Shown here: one piece after another, positions 34,291 to 42,390 of the stretch | Position numbering within the stretch: the stretch's first letter is position 1 | How the letters are laid out: the number at the start of each line of letters is the position of its first letter | Made by a program: the position numbers and the translations under genes | The notes under the pieces: model-generated | Database searches by the model: none | Seen by the model: only the letters and a program-made list of their open reading frames with translations | What the model was told of the DNA's origin: nothing | DNA from: Actinoplanes aureus | GTDB taxonomy: Bacteria > Actinomycetota > Actinomycetes > Mycobacteriales > Micromonosporaceae | Assembly (NCBI RefSeq): GCF_015704865.1 | Contig: NZ_JADQTO010000024.1 | Span: 62,001 to 126,000 of the forward strand | Length of the DNA: 64,000 nucleotides | Direction of reading: 5' to 3'

Positions 34291-34938
34291 ATGACCCGCG
34301 TTCGCATCGACATGTTCCTCTCGCTGGACGGCTACGCCTCGACGACCGGCGGCACCCCCGACAATCCGATGGGCGAGGATTGGGGGCGCCTCACGGCGGC
34401 CTACGCCGCGACCCGCACGTTCCGCGAGCGCGTCTTCGGCGACACCAGCGGCGCCGGCACGACCGGCATCGACGACTCCTACGCCGCCGCGCACTTCGAG
34501 GGCATCGGCGCCGAGATCATGGGCGCGGCCATGTTCGGCCTGCACGCGTTCCCCGACGATCCGGACTGGAAAGGTTGGTGGGGTGACCAGCCGCCGTTCG
34601 GCACCCCGGTCTACGTCCTCACCCACACCGCACCGCGCCCGTCGATCCCGATGCGGGGCGGGACGACGTTCCACTTCCGCAACACCGCGATCGAGGACGT
34701 GCTCGCCGAGGCGACCGAGGCCGCCGGCGGCCTGGACGTACGCGTCGGCGGCGGGGTCAACACCGCACGTGCCTTCCTGCGCGCCGGCCTGGTCGACCAC
34801 CTGCACGTCATGATCGCTCCGATCGTGCTCGGCCGGGGCACCCGGCTCTGGGACGATCTGCGCGGCCTCGACCTCACTCACAAGGTGACGACGGAAGTGG
34901 CCGAAAGCGGCACGATCCACGTCACCTTCACGCGATAG
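34291..34938 (+). CDS. Dihydrofolate-reductase-like protein (RibD C-terminal domain family)
   Basis: This 215-aa protein matches the RibD_C/DHFR-like family: RIDMFLSLDGYAS at the start, VYVLTHTAPRPSIPM, LDVRVGGGVNTARAFLRAGLVDHL and MIAPIVLGRGTRLWDDL. Such proteins are thought to be NADPH-dependent reductases, but their substrates are mostly unknown; it is not the housekeeping DHFR or RibD. It is the second gene of the ArsR unit, which often contains this pair plus an SRPBCC protein. Confidence 0.87.
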   Translation: MTRVRIDMFLSLDGYASTTGGTPDNPMGEDWGRLTAAYAATRTFRERVFGDTSGAGTTGIDDSYAAAHFEGIGAEIMGAAMFGLHAFPDDPDWKGWWGDQPPFGTPVYVLTHTAPRPSIPMRGGTTFHFRNTAIEDVLAEATEAAGGLDVRVGGGVNTARAFLRAGLVDHLHVMIAPIVLGRGTRLWDDLRGLDLTHKVTTEVAESGTIHVTFTR

Positions 34939-34947
34939 GACACGCAG

Positions 34948-35430
34948 ATGACGATCGAACGCCGACTCGCCCGCGCCGGGTTCACCCTGACCCGCGACTA
35001 CCCCGCTCCCCTCGAGCGCCTCTGGGACGCGTTCGCCGACGAGCAGCAGAAGCTGGCCTGGTGGGGCGCCGGCGACACCATCGAGCCCGGCGAGTGGGTG
35101 TTCGACTTCCGCGTCGGCGGACGCGACGTCGCCGAAGCGAAGTTCCACGAGGGCCCGGTCTCGCGGTACGAGGGCACGTACACCGACATCGTCGAGCACG
35201 TCCGCATCGTCACGACGTACGACATGTGGCTGGACGGGGTCCACATGTCGACGTCGGTGGCGTCGTTCGAATTCGAGCCGATCGACGAGGGCAGCCGGTT
35301 CACGCACGTCGAGCACGGCGTCTTCTTCGACCAGTTCTGGGCCGACGGGCCGAACCGCGAGGAAGGCAGCCGTGGCCTGCTCGACGCTCTGGGCAACTAC
35401 CTCGCGGCACGTCGCGGTGCTGGTGACTAA
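34948..35430 (+). CDS. SRPBCC/AHSA1-domain protein
   Basis: This 160-aa protein has the AHSA1-like START fold pattern: FTLTRDYPAPLERLWDAFAD, LAWWGAGDTIEPGEWVFDFR, SRYEGTYTDIVEHVRIVTTYDM, FTHVEHGVFFDQFW. Members bind small hydrophobic ligands. The gene follows the DHFR-like gene by nine bases and is the third gene of the ArsR unit. No function beyond ligand binding can be supported. Confidence 0.87.
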   Translation: MTIERRLARAGFTLTRDYPAPLERLWDAFADEQQKLAWWGAGDTIEPGEWVFDFRVGGRDVAEAKFHEGPVSRYEGTYTDIVEHVRIVTTYDMWLDGVHMSTSVASFEFEPIDEGSRFTHVEHGVFFDQFWADGPNREEGSRGLLDALGNYLAARRGAGD

Positions 35431-35469
35431 GATCGACAAGCAAGCACCGCGGACGAGAAGGAGCCCTTC

Positions 35470-36366
35470 GTGCAACCGGCGGCGTTCCTGCTCGAGAGCC
35501 TGCATCGGGCGGGGATCCGCGATGTCGTCACGGTAGAGCCGGCGACGGGCGGTCTCGCGGCGCTCGCGGGCATAGCATCCCGCCAGGACGCACCGCCGGT
35601 CTTCGTCAAGGCGTTCGCCGACACCCCGGACGACGACGTCTTCGCCGCGGAGGCCGAAGGACTGGCCGCGCTGCGCGAGATCGGCGGCGTGGCGACACCC
35701 GACGTGATCCTGGCGGACCGAAAGCTGCTCGTGTTGTCGGTACTGCGGCCGAGACCTCGCAACGAGACCTTCTGGGAACAGTTCGCACACGCCCTCGCCG
35801 GCCTGCATCAGAGCACGACCAATCCTCGTTTCGGATGGCACCGCGACAACTGGCTGGGCCGCCGCCGACAAATCAACACCTGGCAAGACGACGGCTTCGC
35901 CTTCTTCGCCGAGCACCGGCTGCTCCGGTGGCTCGGGGAGCCTCGCGTCGAGGCGGCGCTCGACGCCGGCGACCGGGCGGCGCTGGAGCTGCTGTGTCAC
36001 CGTCTGCCCGAACTGCTGCCGCAGCGACCGGCCTGTCTGACCCACGGCGATCTTTGGACAGAAAACCTTCTCGCCACCCCGGACGGCCGGCCTGCGCTGA
36101 TCGACCCGGCCGTGTCCTACATGTGGCCCGACGTCGACCTTGCCCACGTGTGGTCGACCTCGCCGCCGCCCGAGGCGCGGCGGTTCTTCGCGGTTTATGC
36201 GGAGCTGACTTCCCTTGACGGCGACTGGCAGGCGCGGATGCCGATCATCCAGTTGCGACAGCACCTCGCTGTGCTGGCCCAGTTCGACGATGACTGGGGG
36301 GCGGGCGAACAGGTCCGTGCCACCCTTGCCCCGTTTCGGACATCTTCCCCGCCGAGATCGACCTGA
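35470..36366 (+). CDS. Fructosamine kinase family protein
   Basis: This 298-aa protein belongs to the fructosamine/aminoglycoside kinase fold. It shows PVFVKAFAD (ATP-binding Lys), HGDLWTENLLATPDGRPALIDPAVSYMWPDVD split as catalytic loop HGDLWTENLL and the metal-binding ALIDPA, and GWHRDNWLG, the fructosamine-kinase block. It should phosphorylate sugars attached to amines, a repair step for glycated proteins, in the cytoplasm. GTG at 35470 follows GAAGGAGCCCTTC. It stands 39 bp after the SRPBCC gene on the same strand, so read-through is possible. Confidence 0.88.
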   Translation: MQPAAFLLESLHRAGIRDVVTVEPATGGLAALAGIASRQDAPPVFVKAFADTPDDDVFAAEAEGLAALREIGGVATPDVILADRKLLVLSVLRPRPRNETFWEQFAHALAGLHQSTTNPRFGWHRDNWLGRRRQINTWQDDGFAFFAEHRLLRWLGEPRVEAALDAGDRAALELLCHRLPELLPQRPACLTHGDLWTENLLATPDGRPALIDPAVSYMWPDVDLAHVWSTSPPPEARRFFAVYAELTSLDGDWQARMPIIQLRQHLAVLAQFDDDWGAGEQVRATLAPFRTSSPPRST

Positions 36367-36549
36367 GCGATAGGCGGCCCGGAGTCCGAAGCCGATCTGA
36401 AGCCGCCGCCCGCTTGAATCGTACGAGTCTGGCCGCGGCAGTAGCGAGAGTCCGCGTTGACGCAGAGATGTGCACCCGCCCGCAAGGACCGCCGTGCGCT
36501 ACGGCAGACAGGCTCGGTCCATAGCGTCCGCAACAGATGAGGGAAGCTC

Positions 36550-37011
36550 ATGCGCAATCTACGAAGAACCCGGGTCCTGGCGTTAGGGGCCTCGATCGTC
36601 GCGCTGCTCACCGCCGGCGCGTCCCCGGCCTGGGGAAACACCACACTGGAGGTCAGACCGGGACTCAGCCCGTTCTGGCCCGACGGCAAGAACGGCAGCG
36701 GGCCGCGGGAGTACGTGACCCGCAACCTGGACACCGAGGCCCGGAACCTGTATCTGCGCAACTGCATGGTGGGCTATTCCTGCTATGCCGTGGGAGAGGG
36801 CGACGGTCAGCACACCTTCTTCGAGCTCTATTACTGCGACCGGCGGAGCCTCACGAACTTCCTGGGCCGCGGAGCCGCCGTCAATCACCAGACGGACGAC
36901 GCGGTCGCGGAACTCCGCGACCGTGGCGGCTGGTTGGAGCAGACGATCAACCCGGACAACAGGCCGGTCTCCGTCAACTGGGACCCGGTCTGGTACATCG
37001 ACCCATGCTGA
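36550..37011 (+). CDS. Small secreted protein, unknown function
   Basis: The 153-aa product starts with a clear signal peptide (RRTRVLALGASIVALLTAGA), with likely cleavage after SPAWG or nearby. The mature part has four Cys (RNCMVGYSCYAV, YYCDR, and a final Cys at the C-terminus), which could form two disulfides. I do not recognise a family. ATG 36550 follows AGGGAAGCTC. The 183 bp before it contain no gene. Peptidase-inhibitor or cell-wall roles are possible but unsupported. Confidence 0.75.
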   Translation: MRNLRRTRVLALGASIVALLTAGASPAWGNTTLEVRPGLSPFWPDGKNGSGPREYVTRNLDTEARNLYLRNCMVGYSCYAVGEGDGQHTFFELYYCDRRSLTNFLGRGAAVNHQTDDAVAELRDRGGWLEQTINPDNRPVSVNWDPVWYIDPC

Positions 37012-37073
37012 CCCGATAGGCGGGCGCGGAACCTCAGAAACGTGCTGACGAGGCGGCGTCATGGCCTTGCTCC

Positions 37074-38600
37074 TCAACGATCAGAGGACGTAGCTCTGCC
37101 CGTCGGCACGAGATCGACATGGCGTGCGAGCGTGGTCAGACGGACAGCCGGGTGCCGCACGGCGTGAGCCGCGACGCCGTTCAGAGCCACGAGCTGCCTC
37201 CCGCACCGCTCGACGATCTCCCGAACCGCCTCCGGCTCGGCGGCGACCCGCTCGGCGCCGAGCCGGACCGTCAGCAGCCGCACCGCCTCCTGCGGCGTGA
37301 GGATGTCCAGCTCGAGCGGCCGCGCCCCGTCGTGCGCGACCAGGCCGACAAGCTCGTCGCGGCTGGTGACGACGACCATGCAGCCGCCGGCACCGGGCAG
37401 CAGCGGGCGGATCTGGTGCGAGTCGCGGGCGTCGTCGAAGACGAGGAGCATCCGTTTGCCCGCCACCAGCGTGCGGTAAAGCCCGGCTCGCGCGTCCAGG
37501 TCTCCGGGGACGGGGTACGGGGCCATGCCGAGCGCGTCCAGACAGTGCCGGATCGCGGTGGCCGGTAGCAGCGGCGTACCGGCCGGGTCGGAGCCTCGCA
37601 GGTTCACATACAGTTGCCCGTCCGGGAAGTGGCCGGTCACGCGATGAGCCCAGTGCACGGCCAGTGCCGTCTTGCCGGTGCCGGCCACGCCGGTGATGGC
37701 CACGGTCACCGGCGCTCCGTCCCCATCGGCGGGCAGGTACGCGTCCAGGCGGGCGAGGGCGCCGCCACGGCCGACGAAGTGATTGACGGTGGGCGGCAGT
37801 TGCCGCGGCGACGGCGAGTCCGGCACCCGAGCGTCCGTCGGCGGATCGGATGCCGGCTCACCGTTGAGAATCCGGCGGTGCAGCTCGCGCAGGGGTCGGC
37901 TGGGCTCGATGCCCAGTTCCTCGGCGAGCAGGCGGTACAACCGCTGATACGTCTCCAGTGCGTCGGCACGCCGGCCGGCGTACGCCAGTGCGGTCATCAG
38001 AAAACCCCAGTACTGCTCCCTGAGCGGGTAGCCGGCAGTCAGCTTCTCGATCTCCGCTACGAGGCCGGCGGTTCGCCGGGTGGCCAGGTCGATTTCGATC
38101 CGCCGTTCCAGCGCGGCCAGCCGCCGAGCCGACAGGCGTGGAGCCTCCACACCTTCGAGCCAAGCGGACCGCACACCGTCGAACGGCTCGCCCCTCCACA
38201 GGGCCAGCGCCTCCACCAGCATCGCCCGCTCGACATTGATGTCCGCGGCGCGTTCTGCGGCGTTGAGCAGCCAGCCGAACCGGACAGCGTCTACCAGCTC
38301 CGGCTTCGTCGCCAGAACGTATCCATCGGGAACCGTCCGGATCAGCTCGCCCCTGAGCAGCTGCCGCAACCGCGTGACGTGGAGCTGAAGCGCGCGGCGG
38401 GCATCCTTCGGCTGGTTCTCCCCCCACACCGCGGTCGCCAGCCGGTCGTACAGCACCGGTTCACCGACCGAGAGGGCCAGCACCGCCAGTAACGTGCGCA
38501 GCCTCGGCGACCAGACCGGCACCGCGTGCCCGTCGAGCCAGACCGCCAGCGGACCGAGGACCCCGACCCGCAACCCGGAGCTACCGCCATCGGGGGCCAC
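37074..38600 (-). CDS. AfsR/SARP-type regulator: winged helix, BTAD and NB-ARC ATPase, short form
   Basis: This 508-aa protein begins with the SARP DNA-binding domain (LRVGVLGPLAVWLDGHAVPV, DARRALQLHVTRLRQLLRG), continues with the BTAD helical domain (AMLVEALALWRGEPFDGVRS, YWGFLMTALAYAGRRADALE) and an NB-ARC ATPase (AITGVAGTGKTALAVHWAHR, RMLLVFDDARDSHQIRPLLP, GCMVVVTSRDELVGL). AfsR-like proteins usually continue with TPR repeats; here the chain ends soon after the NB-ARC lid, at a degraded-looking tail (VPTGRATSSDR). It may be a natural short form or a truncated gene. GTG 38600 lies two bases after a small upstream reading frame. Target genes are unknown. Confidence 0.85.
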   Translation of the reverse strand: MAPDGGSSGLRVGVLGPLAVWLDGHAVPVWSPRLRTLLAVLALSVGEPVLYDRLATAVWGENQPKDARRALQLHVTRLRQLLRGELIRTVPDGYVLATKPELVDAVRFGWLLNAAERAADINVERAMLVEALALWRGEPFDGVRSAWLEGVEAPRLSARRLAALERRIEIDLATRRTAGLVAEIEKLTAGYPLREQYWGFLMTALAYAGRRADALETYQRLYRLLAEELGIEPSRPLRELHRRILNGEPASDPPTDARVPDSPSPRQLPPTVNHFVGRGGALARLDAYLPADGDGAPVTVAITGVAGTGKTALAVHWAHRVTGHFPDGQLYVNLRGSDPAGTPLLPATAIRHCLDALGMAPYPVPGDLDARAGLYRTLVAGKRMLLVFDDARDSHQIRPLLPGAGGCMVVVTSRDELVGLVAHDGARPLELDILTPQEAVRLLTVRLGAERVAAEPEAVREIVERCGRQLVALNGVAAHAVRHPAVRLTTLARHVDLVPTGRATSSDR

Positions 38601-38602
38601 GA

Positions 38603-38770
38603 TCAGGTCTCGTACTCGTCGAGCACCAGGCGGCGATCTCCGCGTACGGGGCGTGTGAGACGGCTGTCAGCGACCACCGCGGTGTTGCCGATGTCCAGGT
38701 CGGGCGGGATCATGAAGCCGGCGGCAAGCCACTCCTTGCGGGAGACCAGCGCGGGCAGGTTACCCATCAT
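38603..38770 (-). CDS. Possible small gene coupled to the AfsR-type regulator
   Basis: A 55-aa frame (MMGNLPALVSRKEWLAAGFM, ending VLDEYET) stops two bases before the regulator's GTG, which would suit translational coupling. No good Shine-Dalgarno precedes it; upstream Met codons at 38806 and 38962 are alternatives. No family is recognised. It may be real or a chance frame. Confidence 0.3.
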   Translation of the reverse strand: MMGNLPALVSRKEWLAAGFMIPPDLDIGNTAVVADSRLTRPVRGDRRLVLDEYET

Positions 38771-38999
38771 CGTCGTCTCAGCTTCTTCCCATCCGTCGCA
38801 GTTCATCGACCGGTCCACTGGCCGGCTTCGTCGACCGGCTAGGCAGGACGACGGCGGACATGTCCACATTGATCGATGCTTGCGATCTGGCCGGGGCGCG
38901 TCGAGGCGGTTGCGGCGAGATGTCCGGAAACTTGGTCCGCGTGTCCGCCAGAACCCGGTCACCGGCCCCGCCGCCGCGCGGTGCCGGGACGAGTCCCGG

Positions 39000-39098
39000 A
39001 TCTACGGCGGCCAACACGCTGATGGCGGCGTTGACGCGGCCACACGCCGAGCACATCCGGGTGGCCGGGAAGAACCGGTCCACCCGGCCGAAGGCGGG
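39000..39098 (-). pseudogene. Remnant of an IS200/IS605-type TnpB C-terminus
   Basis: The frame reads GRVDRFFPATRMCSACGRVNAAISVLAA (about 28 residues). It joins the first zinc-ribbon CxxC of TnpB/OrfB (normally WFPSSKTCSACG) directly to the NAAxN-like end, with the second CxxC and the DRD block missing. There is no intact transposase, end sequence or guide-RNA scaffold. The rest of 38771-39187 holds nothing else that I can identify. Confidence 0.5.
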
Positions 39099-39187
39099 GG
39101 AGCTGCCGCAGCGAACATCGCTGCTGCTCCGGGCAGCCGGGTGCGGCCAGGAACGGCCGAACGGCCGCTCCTGGCCTGGCGCGGGTT

Positions 39188-40562
39188 TCAGCGGCGCCCG
39201 AACTGGCGGGCGAGGACGGCGCGGGCGACGGTCTCGCCGAGCTGGTCGCCGTGGTCGACGGCGGTGCGGTAGTGCACCCCGGCCCAGATCCTGGCCTGGT
39301 TCAGCTCCGCCGTGGCGGCGGCGAGGCTGCGGTAGTGCCGCACGGTGCCGGAGTCGGCGCTGTAGGCGCTGAACGCGACGTCGTCACGGCCGAAGAACGC
39401 GCGCAGCGCGGTCATGGTGGACGACGTGAAGCAGGCGTGCCCCGACGGGTACTCGGTGGATGGTGCCGTGACCCGCAGCGGCGTCCAAGCGGGGTCGGCC
39501 GTGGTGGCCGGGTTGCCGTCCGTGCCGGCCAGCGGGATCGCGGTCACCGGGCGCCAGAAGCTCCAGTGTTTCTTTGCCCGATAGCAGGCGATCAGCGCGT
39601 CGGCGGCGGCCAGGTCGGCCATCGCGAACAGCCGGGCGGCGTCCAGCGTGCCGAGCCGCTGGGTGGTGGCGACATCGCGCAGGATTGCCCACTCCACCAG
39701 CCGCGGATCGTCCCACCAGATCGCCGCTTCGGTCTGGTCCGGCGTGCGTACCGTGCTGGTGGCCGAACCGACGGCCTTGACCTCGTTGAGGTCGCGTGCC
39801 CAGACGGCGCTGGTCAGCGCCGGCGGGCCGGGCGTGCGGAATCGGCCGGGGTCCAGCACGACGAACGGCTTGAGGGTGGCGAACCACGCGCCGACCTGGA
39901 GGAAGCCGGGCGGGGTAGGCCGCCACTGACCCGGCTCAGTGCCGACCCGCCATTTCGCGTCGGAGAACGCCCCGTCGTTCACCCTGGAGGCGATCATGGC
40001 GGCGGCCGCGGGCGCCCCCGCCGCGCGCGCCCCCCGACGGGCGAGGCCCGCACGCAGGCGCGCGAGGCGCCCCGTGGTGCACCCGGGTGGCGAACCGGGC
40101 GGCGGCCGGGGCCTCGCCGGGGGCGCGGCCGCCGCTCTTCGAGCGGCCGTCGGGAATCGCGGCGAGCGCCTCGTCGTACCGGGCACGCAGGGCGTCGGCT
40201 TGGGCCGGAAAGAGCGACTGGAGTACGCCGTGCGCGGCCGCGGCGACGGCAGCGGATGCCGAGTCCCCGGGCCGGGCGCGCGGCGCGACCAGATACGGCT
40301 GGTACGGCGCGCCGGCGACCGCGTTCACCGCGTCGTACACGGCACCCTGCACCATCGCGAAACTGCGCGCCGTCGTGGTCGGTGACTGACGCGCGACCTC
40401 ATAGATGGCTGTCTGCGCATATGAGTTCCACATGACCACCGCGTTCACCGTGGTGCCCGGCCCGGCCTGCGCCGTAACGGGCGCGAACATCACCGGGGAG
40501 AGCAGCCCGAGCGCCGCCGTCACCGTCACGACGCGCAGCCTGCCCCACAAGATCTTCGTCAT
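39188..40562 (-). pseudogene. Vanadium-dependent haloperoxidase/PAP2-like secreted protein, frameshifted by a 100-bp insertion
   Basis: The N-terminal part (40562 downward) has a signal peptide (LRVVTVTAALGLLSPVMFAP) and the family opening VVMWNSYAQTAIYEVARQSPTTTARSF-like block through ALAAIPDGRSK. The C-terminal part, in another frame, has FLQVGAWFATLKPFVVLDPG and all vanadate-site blocks: RAKKHWSFWRPVTAI, STEYPSGHACF and ARIWAGVHYRTAVDHG. Removing 100 bp (39998-40097) restores one frame across the break as GEAPAAAMIASRVNDG, which is what the family predicts. ATG 40562 follows GGGGAGAAACAGCG. The gene should encode an extracellular oxidant-generating enzyme if repaired; as read it is broken. 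Confidence 0.8.
39998..40108. repeat. 100-bp insertion between 11-bp direct repeats inside the haloperoxidase gene
   Basis: GGCGGCGGCCG occurs at 39998-40008 and again at 40098-40108, exactly 100 bp apart. The intervening DNA is extremely GC-rich, with partial self-complementarity (GGGGCGCC/GGCGCGCG-type tracts), and does not encode part of the protein family. It could be a small mobile or slippage insertion, or an assembly error in a GC-rich hairpin region. Confidence 0.6.
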
Positions 40563-40719
40563 CGCTGTTTCTCCCCGTGCTCCGTCGTTCAGATCACGGG
40601 AATCGTGTCAACCGTCGACTTCAGATCGGCTTCGTCAGGGCCCAGTCAGGCTCCCTGCCATCCCTCAGGGATACGCCGACCAGACACACATCGACCGGCT
40701 CGTAGGTCGCCGCCGGGTT

Positions 40720-41961
40720 TCAGCGGTTCGCCACCCCTCCCGCGGAGACCGGCTGGACCCGCTCGAACCGCACCCGGCTCAGGAATCCCGGGAAGTCGCT
40801 GAGCACGTACAGCTCGCCGTGCACGTCGGCGCCGATCGCGGTCGGCTGGGTGGGGAAGTTACCGATCGTGGCGGTCTCGTAGCCGCCGTCGCGCTTGGGC
40901 CGCACGGCGTACACACGGGGCGCGCAGTAGTCGCTCGCGACGTAGGTCCCCCACGCCTCGGGGGTACGGGACCCTCGGTACACCACGCCGCCGATGACCG
41001 AGCAGCTCTCCGTGAGGAAGTGTTCGTACTCGAAGACCGGGTCGACGTACCGTACGCCCGGCCGGCATTGCTCCGGGTCGAACACCGGGGTGCCTTCCTT
41101 GCAGGACCAGCCGAGGTTCGCCCCGCCCTGCCACGGGCGGATGTGGTTGATCTCCTCGATCAGGCCCTGGCCGACGTCACCGATCCACAGCGAGTTGTCG
41201 ATGTCGACGGAGAACCGCCACGGGTTGCGCAGCCCGTAGAGCCAGATCTCCGGCCGCGCGCCCGGCGTCCGGACGAACGGGTTGCTGGAGGGTACGCAGT
41301 AGGGCTTCGCCCCGCAGGCGCGGTTGACGTCGATCCGCACGATCTTGCCGAGCAGGGTGCCGAGGTCCTGACCGGCCTTGAACGGATCGTTCGCGTGTCC
41401 GCCGTCGCCGGTGGACCAGTAGAGGTAACCGTCGCGGCCGAACGCCACCTGTCCGCCGTTGTGGTTGCCGTACTCGGCGTGCTCCTGGGTGAGCAGCACC
41501 TGCAGCCGTTCCGGGGCGCTGATGGGCAGTCGCGCCAGGGTCAGCGCGCCGGCCGGCAGGCTCGTGTAGGCCACGTAGAGCATCCCGGTCCTCGCGAAGT
41601 TCGGCGCGGGCGTGATGCCGAGCAGGCCTCGCTCGTTGTCCGACGCGTCGATCCGGGCGGTCAGGTCGAGCACCGGCTCTGCTGCCAGGCCGGTGTCCGG
41701 GTGGTAGGCGCGGACGGTGCCGTTCTTCTCCGCGATCAGCATCCGGCCGTCCGGCAGCCCGGTGATCGCGATCGGACGCTGCAGACCGTAAGCCACCTGT
41801 TCGGACACCACGGTCAGCTCACTGAGTGGCACCGCGCGGCTGGGGGATGCGCCGGCCGCGGCGGTGCCTGACCCGGGCACCCAGGTCAACAGGAGCGCGG
41901 ACAGGACCAGAACGAGCAGGCCGGCCAGCATGGTGGCCGGGCGACAATGCAGTCGCGACAT
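40720..41961 (-). CDS. Secreted PQQ-dependent sugar dehydrogenase (glucose/sorbosone dehydrogenase family)
   Basis: This 413-aa protein has a signal peptide (ATMLAGLLVLVLSALLLTWV) and a six-bladed propeller of the soluble glucose/sorbosone dehydrogenase family: YGLQRPIAITGLPDGRMLIA, SDNERGLLGITPAPNFA, EYGNHNGGQVAFGRDGYLYW (with the catalytic His), IWLYGLRNPWRFSVD and WIGDVGQGLIEEIN. It should oxidise aldoses or related sugars outside the cell with PQQ. The region just upstream carries a perfect CebR-like operator, so induction by a cello- or similar oligosaccharide is likely. It is monocistronic as far as can be seen. Confidence 0.9.
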   Translation of the reverse strand: MSRLHCRPATMLAGLLVLVLSALLLTWVPGSGTAAAGASPSRAVPLSELTVVSEQVAYGLQRPIAITGLPDGRMLIAEKNGTVRAYHPDTGLAAEPVLDLTARIDASDNERGLLGITPAPNFARTGMLYVAYTSLPAGALTLARLPISAPERLQVLLTQEHAEYGNHNGGQVAFGRDGYLYWSTGDGGHANDPFKAGQDLGTLLGKIVRIDVNRACGAKPYCVPSSNPFVRTPGARPEIWLYGLRNPWRFSVDIDNSLWIGDVGQGLIEEINHIRPWQGGANLGWSCKEGTPVFDPEQCRPGVRYVDPVFEYEHFLTESCSVIGGVVYRGSRTPEAWGTYVASDYCAPRVYAVRPKRDGGYETATIGNFPTQPTAIGADVHGELYVLSDFPGFLSRVRFERVQPVSAGGVANR

Positions 41962-41995
41962 GTTCAGCTCCTCGAGCAGAGTGGCCGACGCGGGG

Positions 41996-42011
41996 GTGGG
42001 AGCGCTCCCAC
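41996..42011. promoter_or_regulatory. Perfect CebR-type operator upstream of the sugar dehydrogenase gene
   Basis: GTGGGAGCGCTCCCAC is fully palindromic and contains TGGGAGCGCTCCCA, the known operator of the LacI-family cellulose-utilisation repressor CebR in Streptomyces. It lies 35-50 bp upstream of the dehydrogenase ATG at 41961, where it would cover the promoter. A CebR homologue should exist elsewhere in the genome. Confidence 0.85.
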
Positions 42012-42060
42012 TCTACATCGAAGATTGGCGATATTTAACCCCGCATCGGCAGCTGGTCGA

Positions 42061-42375
42061 CTACTCCCCCGGCCGCTCCAGCCCGTCGATCAGCGCCGGC
42101 TGGTCCGGATCGTCGGCAGTCACCGGCTTGAGGGTGAGCCGCAGCGTCTGCGTGTCGGAGAACTTGCGATCCCGATTGGCGCCGATGCCGAGGACCCAGA
42201 ACTTGGCCTCGGCATTGCCGCCTTGCCCGCGCTCAACGCCAACAGCGAGCTCAAGTTCCACGGTTTCGGCGCGGAAACGGAGTTCTTTGTGCTCGCCGCC
42301 CCACATGGCCCGGATCAACTCGCCGCGCAGCTGCCAGATGAGATCGGACAGTTCGATGGTGTTGTCGTTGGACAC
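42061..42375 (-). CDS. Trypsin-co-occurring domain 2 (trypco2) protein
   Basis: This 104-aa protein matches trypco2, a small domain found beside trypsin-like proteases in bacterial conflict systems: IELSDLIWQLRGELIRAMWG, LRFRAETVELELAVGVERG, KFWVLGIGANRD, TQTLRLTLKP. GTG 42375 follows GAGGAGAACC. It lies 15 bp after the PurF paralogue stop and is surely in one operon with it. A trypsin-domain protein is encoded divergently next door, which supports a functional link. Trypco2 is thought to act as an adaptor in such systems. Confidence 0.85.
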   Translation of the reverse strand: MSNDNTIELSDLIWQLRGELIRAMWGGEHKELRFRAETVELELAVGVERGQGGNAEAKFWVLGIGANRDRKFSDTQTLRLTLKPVTADDPDQPALIDGLERPGE

Positions 42376-42390
42376 GGTTCTCCTCTGTGC

